The notes under the pieces are model-generated. The model did not search any database. It was not told the origin of the DNA and saw only the letters and a list, made by a program, of their open reading frames with translations. A program made the translations under genes and the position numbers. From Actinomycetota bacterium (GTDB taxonomy: Bacteria > Actinomycetota > Actinomycetes > Nanopelagicales > Nanopelagicaceae): 10,637 bases of DNA. The stretch lies in NCBI GenBank assembly GCA_009699765.1, contig WLNN01000038.1, positions 1-10,637 on the forward strand, read 5' to 3'. Below are positions 5,463 through 10,637 of this stretch, piece after piece (position 1 is the stretch's first letter; each line of letters starts with the position of its first letter).

Positions 5463-6995
5463 ATGATCGGTAAGAAAAGATTCAAAAGAAACTTGCAAAT
5501 CCTGCTTGTAATCTCAATAACTATCTTGCTTGCAGTGGCAGCACTTAAGTTTCTACAAAATGGATCATGGTTATTCGCATCATTTGCGGGAATAACAGCA
5601 ATATTGGTTGCACGTACGTACTGGCTAGGCGGAAGCGTCCATAGCAAATACCTCTTCCCTGGCGTGATTCTCTTGATATTTTTTCATATCTATCCTGCTA
5701 TATATTCAGGGCAAGTTGCTTTCACAAATGATTCAAATGGGCACCAGCTCTCTAAAGGGCAAGCAATAAGCGCAATTTTAGAAGATTCACTAATACCGAT
5801 TGAAGCTCAATCTCCAATCAATTACGTCATTACTATTGGGAATTCAGACGGCAAAGTCTTTGCAGTCTTTGAATATGCCGGAAGCTACTGGGCCGGAAAT
5901 AGTCAATCTTTTAATAAACTTAATAGAGATAATTTAGGGTTTTCTCCGGAAGGAAAACTTCTTGCAATTAAGGGTTATCAAATTCTCGACGAAAGCCTTC
6001 AGTCAGACTATTCGCAAGAATTACAAACTTTAAGCATTCACGTAAATTCGAAACTAATTCTTTCTCCTTCTGATTTTGAATATCTTGAGGCATACCAACC
6101 AGGTAGAATTTACTCAGAAAAAGAAGATCAGATTACTGACTTGACTACTAAATCTCTATATAGTCCGAACGATAATGGACAAATGGTGAATTCGTCAGGT
6201 GATATTTTGTACCCTGGTTGGAAGATAAATGTTGGCTTCAGGAATTTCACCTCAATCATCAATAACTCAGAAGTTCGACGCCCGCTTTTAGCTGTTCTTC
6301 TTTGGACATTCATTAACGCAATTTTGGCAGTTTTTCTCTCTTTCATAATGGGTTTGGTGTTAGCTCTTGTTTTCAATCTCGCCGAAATGAAAAGTAAAAG
6401 AATTTATAGAACTGTATTCATCACGCCTTTAGCTATTCCAAGCGTGCTCTCGATACTTGTTTGGGCAGGTCTCTTCCAGACTTCAAATGGAGTTATTAAT
6501 CGCTTGTTCCATAGCGATATACCTTGGCTAACAGACGCATATTGGGCAAAGCTAGCGATTTTGCTTGTGGAAGTCTGGATCTCGTTCCCTTACATGTTCT
6601 TAATTACTACCGGCGCAATCCAAGCTATCTCAAGTGAAGTGATCGAGGCAGCTGATATTGATGGAGCTTCAAATTTCCAATCCTTTACGCAAATTAAGCT
6701 TCCGCTAGTTCTTCGTACTGTTGGCCCTCTATTAGTTGCTGCTGGCGCTATGGCCCTAAATAACTTCGGAATTATCTATCTTCTCACCGGAGGTGGGCCA
6801 ACCTTCTCAAATTCAAACGGAAATGCTGGCGCTACTGACATTCTGATTTCATACACTTATAAATTAGCCTTTAATTCTCAAGAAGGTAATAACTACGGAC
6901 TAGCCAGCGCACTTTCCATTTTGAATTTCGTGCTTATCGGATTCTTATCAATCTACGGGTTGAAGCGTATTAAAACGATGGAAGGGATGAATTAA
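5463..6995 (+). CDS. malF: MalF-like ABC permease with large extracellular insert
   Basis: This 510-residue inner-membrane permease is close in length to E. coli MalF (514). Three hydrophobic segments lie at about 11-28, 34-50 and 62-81. A roughly 185-residue polar region (about 85-270) follows and should be outside the cell, in the place of the MalF P2 domain that contacts the binding protein. The permease core has further segments near 275-305, 315-340, 362-388, 418-443 and 477-500. The cytoplasmic EAA loop, which docks on the ATPase, is clear at 392-414: EVIEAADIDGAS to KLP. GGGPTFSN follows. The ribosome site GGGAGG (5450-5455) is ideally placed for this ATG; an ATG at 5456 opens only a five-codon frame. 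The stop directly adjoins malG. Confidence 0.93.
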   Translation: MIGKKRFKRNLQILLVISITILLAVAALKFLQNGSWLFASFAGITAILVARTYWLGGSVHSKYLFPGVILLIFFHIYPAIYSGQVAFTNDSNGHQLSKGQAISAILEDSLIPIEAQSPINYVITIGNSDGKVFAVFEYAGSYWAGNSQSFNKLNRDNLGFSPEGKLLAIKGYQILDESLQSDYSQELQTLSIHVNSKLILSPSDFEYLEAYQPGRIYSEKEDQITDLTTKSLYSPNDNGQMVNSSGDILYPGWKINVGFRNFTSIINNSEVRRPLLAVLLWTFINAILAVFLSFIMGLVLALVFNLAEMKSKRIYRTVFITPLAIPSVLSILVWAGLFQTSNGVINRLFHSDIPWLTDAYWAKLAILLVEVWISFPYMFLITTGAIQAISSEVIEAADIDGASNFQSFTQIKLPLVLRTVGPLLVAAGAMALNNFGIIYLLTGGGPTFSNSNGNAGATDILISYTYKLAFNSQEGNNYGLASALSILNFVLIGFLSIYGLKRIKTMEGMN

Positions 6996-7874
6996 ATGCA
7001 AATTACTTCCCGGAAAAAAGTTCGTCGCTGGTTCACCAAAATTCTTTGGCGCCATATTGTCGGGATTATTGTTGCGATTTTCTCTCTATTTCCTTTGATC
7101 TGGATGATTTCTGCCGCTTTTGATGTAACTAATCAGTTAAGTACGCAGCAGTTAATTCCAGTCCATAAGGGTTTCGATAACTTCAACGCTCTGTTCTCAA
7201 ACGAAGAGAAGCCTTACCTGGTTTGGGTTCGCAATTCACTTGTCGTTGCAACTACCGCTGCATTGCTACAAACTTTACTTGGCTCTGCAGCAGCATATTC
7301 TCTCAGCCGTCATAAATTTAAAGGTCGAGCAATCACACTTAATGCAATATTGATCGTTCAAATGTTCCCTCAACTACTCGCAGCTACAACACTATTCCTG
7401 ATAGTTAATTCACTCGGTGATACTTTTCCTTTACTTGGTTTAGGCCATCAACTTCCTTTGATTCTCATTTTCACAGGAGCCGCGCTTGGTGTAAATACCT
7501 GGATGCTTAAAGGATTCTTCGACACAATACCGAGCGATATTGACGAAGCTGCCAAAATTGATGGCGCCAGCCATGCAGTGATCTTCACAAAAATCATCAT
7601 TCCTCTTGCGACCCCAGTTTTTGTCGTAATTTTCCTCCTCTCCTTTATTGGAATTCTTAATGAATATCTAATTTCCTCGGTCATTCTTGGATTAGATGGG
7701 CCAAAAATGACCCTTGCTGTTGGACTTCAACAATTCATTTATGGTTCTTATGCAAAAAACTGGGGGCCATTCACCGCTGGAGCCTTATTGGCAACAATTC
7801 CAGTTCTCACCTTGTTTATGGTTCTACAAAAATATCTTGTCACTGGATTAGTCGCTGGATCGTCAAAGGGATAA
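6996..7874 (+). CDS. malG: MalG-like ABC permease
   Basis: This 292-residue permease has about six membrane segments (near 18-40, 78-102, 112-138, 153-175, 205-228 and 260-283). It is the usual partner of MalF in the sugar importer. The EAA loop is at about 181-204 (DIDEAAKIDGAS to IIIPL). The C-terminal GLQQFIYG and WGPFTAGA segments match the family, and the protein ends in LVAGSSKG, like the LVAGGVKG-type tails that reach the ATPase cleft. The ATG touches the malF stop (TAA-ATG), with GAAGGG nine bases upstream, so it is co-translated with malF. No ATPase gene follows. A shared MsiK/MalK-type ATPase encoded elsewhere is the known solution in actinobacteria and is inferred here. Confidence 0.94.
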   Translation: MQITSRKKVRRWFTKILWRHIVGIIVAIFSLFPLIWMISAAFDVTNQLSTQQLIPVHKGFDNFNALFSNEEKPYLVWVRNSLVVATTAALLQTLLGSAAAYSLSRHKFKGRAITLNAILIVQMFPQLLAATTLFLIVNSLGDTFPLLGLGHQLPLILIFTGAALGVNTWMLKGFFDTIPSDIDEAAKIDGASHAVIFTKIIIPLATPVFVVIFLLSFIGILNEYLISSVILGLDGPKMTLAVGLQQFIYGSYAKNWGPFTAGALLATIPVLTLFMVLQKYLVTGLVAGSSKG

Positions 7875-7882
7875 AGACCGAG

Positions 7883-8743
7883 ATGCTAGATATTGAAGAA
7901 TTCCAGGTTCGCGGTCTTCCAGGACGTGTCTATAAAGTTCAAATTGGAAGTAGAACCGTCGATTACTGGTCTCCAGAAAAGCCGGGTAGTCACCTTTTGG
8001 TGGCTCATGATGGTCAGAATATTTTAGATAAGAGAAATATTGGGATTAACCCTCACCAGAGAGCAACTTGGCGACTGGCGCAATCGGGAATTCGTATAGC
8101 AGAAAAATATGGAACAACTCCCCCAACTGTTATCTGTGTTTATCACACACCTTATGCAGAAGACCCCTTGGGTAGATTGAAAGAATACACACCTGCTAGT
8201 TACATGAACTCCAAGAATGATTGGATGATTGAAAACTATGGGCTTTATCCAGGTTCTGTAGACGAATTTGTAAAGACTCTGACATCTGATCACCTTTTAG
8301 ATTTGATTACTAAAGAGATTGTGCCAAGAATTGCTGCACGAATAAATCATTCTCTAGTTCCAGAATCAACCGCACTTGTTGGCGCCAGCATGGGTGGGCT
8401 GGCATCAATTTATGGTGTTATAAAACATCCTGACTTCTTTCACGCCTCTTTAAGTTTTTCCCCTCATTGGGTAATAGGCGGAGATGTATTGGCGGAGAAA
8501 ATGGCTATGGATTTCCCGGAACCAGGCCGACACAAGCTTTGGATGAGCCGAGGCACCAAGGGATTGGATGCCAAATATGAAAATTCTCAAAAAGTTGCTG
8601 ACCGAATAATTCGCTCAAGGGGCTATAGGGATGGACTCAACTTACGAACAAGGGTTCTTACAAAAGGCGCACATTCCAACGCGACATGGGCGAAATACGC
8701 GCCAGAAGCTTTGGATTTCTGGATGAAAGAGGAAATCAATTGA
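7883..8743 (+). CDS. Alpha/beta-hydrolase esterase (putative esterase family, PF00756-like)
   Basis: This 286-residue protein lacks a signal peptide and should be cytoplasmic. The strand-loop LLVAHDGQNILD (38-49) and the nucleophile elbow GASMGG with Ser169 (167-172) place it in the Fes/esterase-D-like putative esterase family. His264 in KGAHSNATWA is the likely catalytic histidine, and Asp229 in GTKGLDAKY the likely acid. The start lies 8 bases after the malG stop with only a weak ribosome site (AAAGGG is rather far upstream), which suggests coupling to malG. As a late gene of a sugar-import operon, it probably removes acyl groups from an imported sugar or acts on a sugar ester. The substrate is not readable from the sequence. 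It overlaps the next gene by three bases. Confidence 0.88.
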   Translation: MLDIEEFQVRGLPGRVYKVQIGSRTVDYWSPEKPGSHLLVAHDGQNILDKRNIGINPHQRATWRLAQSGIRIAEKYGTTPPTVICVYHTPYAEDPLGRLKEYTPASYMNSKNDWMIENYGLYPGSVDEFVKTLTSDHLLDLITKEIVPRIAARINHSLVPESTALVGASMGGLASIYGVIKHPDFFHASLSFSPHWVIGGDVLAEKMAMDFPEPGRHKLWMSRGTKGLDAKYENSQKVADRIIRSRGYRDGLNLRTRVLTKGAHSNATWAKYAPEALDFWMKEEIN

Positions 8744-9285
8744 AACGAAGAGTTGTTTTTGCCGGAGATAGCATCACTCACGGCGGGCCTTGGCAGTATT
8801 GGCTGCAAGAGCACTACGTAACTAATTTTGCATTTCCAGGACATACAACTTCTGATTTGGTATCGCTAGTTCCTGCCATTACTTCCTCACTACCGGAAAT
8901 ACTAATTGTGATGATTGGAACTAACGATTTTGGAAAGTATCGACTTTCCGAGAAGGAAGTTATTACGAATATTCTAGATGTTGCCAGAAATCTTCGAGTT
9001 GCATTGCCAGGAATCCCAGTCATCTGGAACTCATTAACCCCACGGAGTGATGAGTTCTCAGAGAGCATGATTATCGTAAATTCAAAAACAAGACCAGAGT
9101 TAGAAGAATTGGGATTTATTTACAACGATATCTACCCATTACTAAAAGATGAATCGTCGAATCGTCTCCAGCATCAGTATTGCGAAGATCCAGATACTTT
9201 TGGACTTCATCTAAATAATCGCGGGTATGAGAAATGGTTCGAGTCTCTAGGACCATTGATAGCTCTTGAACTTTCTAAAATATAA
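8740..9285 (+). CDS. SGNH/GDSL-type hydrolase
   Basis: The chosen start is TTG at 8740, which overlaps the TGA of the esterase and has AGAGG about eight bases upstream. A longer reading from ATG 8686 would overlap the esterase by 58 bases and lacks this support. The 181-residue product begins LKRRVVFAGDSITHG: block I with catalytic Ser11. Block II is FPGH (Gly34) and block III is IGTND with Asn62. The final block is FGLHLNNRGY with His157. The usual acidic residue three positions before this histidine is Phe154; the nearest Asp is Asp152. There is no signal peptide, so it should be cytoplasmic. Known relatives are acetylesterases, lysophospholipases and carbohydrate esterases. Tight coupling to the first esterase suggests that both act on the same acylated sugar. 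Confidence 0.85.
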   Translation: MKRRVVFAGDSITHGGPWQYWLQEHYVTNFAFPGHTTSDLVSLVPAITSSLPEILIVMIGTNDFGKYRLSEKEVITNILDVARNLRVALPGIPVIWNSLTPRSDEFSESMIIVNSKTRPELEELGFIYNDIYPLLKDESSNRLQHQYCEDPDTFGLHLNNRGYEKWFESLGPLIALELSKI

Positions 9286-9286
9286 T
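9256..9286 (+). promoter_or_regulatory. Candidate promoter for the small ORF and YHYH gene
   Basis: TTGATA (9256-9261) and a perfect TATAAT (9281-9286) are separated by 19 bases, slightly longer than ideal. They lie at the 3' end of the SGNH gene, with a predicted start near 9293. A second, weaker pair (TTGTAT 9290-9295, TAAATA 9315-9320) follows. No intrinsic terminator was found after the SGNH gene, so read-through from the mal operon is also possible. Confidence 0.4.
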
Positions 9287-9351
9287 TCTTTGTATTTTAA
9301 GTACTTCTACAGGGTAAATAACTAAAATCCATCTAACTAGTGAAGGAATAT

Positions 9352-9501
9352 ATGAAGAAATTAACTGTGGGAATCACTGTTGATACCTTGAAAGCTGCTT
9401 TTGGAACATCAAATCCTCCAGATTTAGCTCCCGCAGCAAACAACCTAAGAATTACTGAGTCTGTACTTATGAATGCACTGGGCATTCAATTAAAACCTTA
9501 A
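9352..9501 (+). CDS. 49-residue peptide made of GITxxxLxAAFG repeats
   Basis: ATG at 9352 runs to TAA at 9499-9501, with GAAGGA placed six bases upstream. The product begins MKKLTVGITV and contains the segment GITVDTLKAAFG (7-18), then PPD (22-24), then a second degenerate unit, ITESVLMNALG (34-44). The first unit and the PPD match residues 355-372 of the downstream YHYH protein, and the DNA shares the 12-mer TGGGAATCACTG. There is no signal peptide or membrane segment. It lies nine bases before the YHYH gene. It is either a real small protein that shares a helical repeat with its neighbour or the surviving 3' end of a duplicated YHYH gene. The good ribosome site favours translation. No function can be assigned. 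Confidence 0.6.
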   Translation: MKKLTVGITVDTLKAAFGTSNPPDLAPAANNLRITESVLMNALGIQLKP

Positions 9502-9510
9502 GGATAAAAA

Positions 9511-10637
9511 ATGTATTCATTTAATAGAGTCATAAATAATCGTTTGAAAATCACTGTTTTGGCATCAGTTCTAGCGGCTCTAATTGCCGTTGCGGGCCTG
9601 AATCTCTTGAGTTCAGATACCAAATCTTCAGACCTCGTGGCACCCGGAGTTGTAGCTGCTAACTTTCTAGAGGGATCTCTCACAAAAGTGATTACAACCG
9701 AGGATTGCACCCTTTCAGATGGCACGAAGACGACCTGCTATCGAATTGAAGTTACGGGCTCACCTGTAGATGCCAAGATTGGGCCATTTTGTCCTGAGTC
9801 CACTTCTTCAACCGCTGAAGTTTCAGGTATCTGGCTCGATGGCGAAAAAATGTATAACGCAGATGGCCAATTCATAATGGATCTATCGACGATCTATAAA
9901 GATGTGAAGTGGAAACTCTATGACGATTCAGGCAAGGTAAAAGTCACCGATACTAAAGAAGCATTCCAAGGTGCTGCTCGCCCAGATGTCCAAGATGCCT
10001 ACAAATATCACTGTGTAGAAGGAACATGGGAGTGGACCGAAACAACAAAGCCAGTACCAACCTCAATTCTTGTGCCTGTAACACCAGTTCTGGCAAGTGA
10101 GACTTCTTCTCCCCGTGGCAATTTGGGAGTTACCGTTAATGGTTTGGTGATATCTGCATCCGCTCCGGTAGATGCAATTCTAGGCGCTTACACAATCGCA
10201 GCTTTTGATGACTGTGGTGGACACTTCAATCCGACTGCTGGATACCACTTACACGCGTATACCGGGTGTGAGGGTATCGAATATGAATCACATATCGACA
10301 ATCCGAATGCAGAGACAAAAATAATTGGCTATGCGATGGATGGAGTTGCGGTCTTTGCGCCGCTAAGTTCTAAAAGCACTATCAAACTTGATGAATGCAA
10401 TGGTAGAACAACAGCGAAAGATGGTTATCACTACTACGCACAATCTGCAGAGAAGAACTTGGTCGTAAAGTGCCTGAAAGGTCTTACCGCTGTAGATCCA
10501 CTAGCCTTGGATGAAGGTCCAGGCGCACAAGGTGGACCAGCGGTAGATACCGCTGCTGCAGCAAAGATCTTGGGAATCACTGAGGCTGAGTTGACTGCGG
10601 CCTTTGGAAACAAGATGCCGCCAGACTTTGCAACTGC
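9511..10637 (+). CDS. YHYH-domain surface protein, 3' end outside the window
   Basis: The frame opens at ATG 9511 (AAGGA six bases upstream) and stays open to the window end: at least 375 residues, C-terminus missing. A hydrophobic segment at about residues 13-30 (ITVLASVLAALIAVAGL) is a signal peptide or membrane anchor, so the rest should be outside the cell. Residues 55-170 form a Cys-containing domain (Cys66, 76, 94, 168) that I do not recognise. After a Pro/Thr/Ser-rich linker, residues 206-322 match the YHYH family (PF14240): GVTVNGLVI, FDDCGGHFNPTAGYHLH, IIGYAMDGVAVF and GYHYY (305-309). A Gly/Ala-rich linker leads into GITEAELTAAFG-NKM-PPD, the start of a repeat also present in the small upstream ORF. 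The His/Tyr-rich motifs could bind metal, but the family has no proven function. Confidence 0.85.
   Translation, partial: MYSFNRVINNRLKITVLASVLAALIAVAGLNLLSSDTKSSDLVAPGVVAANFLEGSLTKVITTEDCTLSDGTKTTCYRIEVTGSPVDAKIGPFCPESTSSTAEVSGIWLDGEKMYNADGQFIMDLSTIYKDVKWKLYDDSGKVKVTDTKEAFQGAARPDVQDAYKYHCVEGTWEWTETTKPVPTSILVPVTPVLASETSSPRGNLGVTVNGLVISASAPVDAILGAYTIAAFDDCGGHFNPTAGYHLHAYTGCEGIEYESHIDNPNAETKIIGYAMDGVAVFAPLSSKSTIKLDECNGRTTAKDGYHYYAQSAEKNLVVKCLKGLTAVDPLALDEGPGAQGGPAVDTAAAAKILGITEAELTAAFGNKMPPDFAT

Noticed and set aside
5456..5473. Five-codon leader peptide overlapping the malF start
   Set aside because: The ATG at 5456 directly touches the ribosome site GGGAGG, too close for initiation. The ATG at 5463 is well spaced.
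8686..9285. SGNH hydrolase starting at ATG 8686
   Set aside because: It would overlap the esterase by 58 bases and add 18 residues before the family's normal start. TTG at 8740 has a good ribosome site and a stop-start overlap.
1..10637. CRISPR array, insertion sequence or phage-defence system
   Set aside because: No regularly spaced direct repeats, no transposase or integrase motifs, no terminal inverted repeats, and no defence-type domains were seen on either strand.

Overview
The window fits a genome-streamlined, moderately AT-rich actinobacterium, such as a freshwater acI / Nanopelagicales type. This is inferred from the non-G+C-rich codon use, several GTG/TTG starts, tight gene packing, an apparently leaderless promoter, actinobacterial-style GH13 motifs, and a sugar ABC transporter without its own ATPase. 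No marker gene is present to prove the taxonomy.

Left edge (1-304). There is no protein gene that I can support. The region holds a perfect DnaA-box sequence, an odd tRNA-like gene with an encoded CCA end (104-178), and a strong G+C-rich hairpin terminator (245-272). The minus strand follows with a MarR-type regulator (656-1138) abutting a small DoxX-like membrane protein (305-655). Its promoter appears to start transcription at the GTG start codon and overlaps a short inverted repeat.

Centre (1240-9285). This is a complete maltodextrin-type utilisation locus arranged around a divergent control region (about 4068-4171). Leftward, a LacI-family repressor overlaps a cytoplasmic GH13 neopullulanase/cyclomaltodextrinase-like enzyme by 4 bp. 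Rightward, MalE-, MalF- and MalG-like genes are followed by an alpha/beta esterase and an SGNH hydrolase, all closely spaced or overlapping. A -35/-10 promoter is followed by two back-to-back perfect 16-bp palindromes just before the malE start. A strong hairpin separates malE from malF, as expected where the binding protein must be made in excess. The ATPase is absent, so a shared MsiK/MalK-type ATPase elsewhere is inferred. MalE carries a plain signal peptide without a lipobox, and MalF has a large extracellular insert of the E. coli P2 kind. This pairing is unexpected in a Gram-positive-type cell. The two hydrolases at the operon end suggest that the imported glucan or glucoside may carry ester groups.

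Right edge (9286-10637). A likely promoter precedes a 49-residue ORF and a long secreted or anchored YHYH-domain protein that runs off the window. The small ORF is made almost entirely of the same GITxxxLxAAFG-PPD repeat that begins at the end of the YHYH protein, so it is a stand-alone repeat peptide or the remnant of a duplication.
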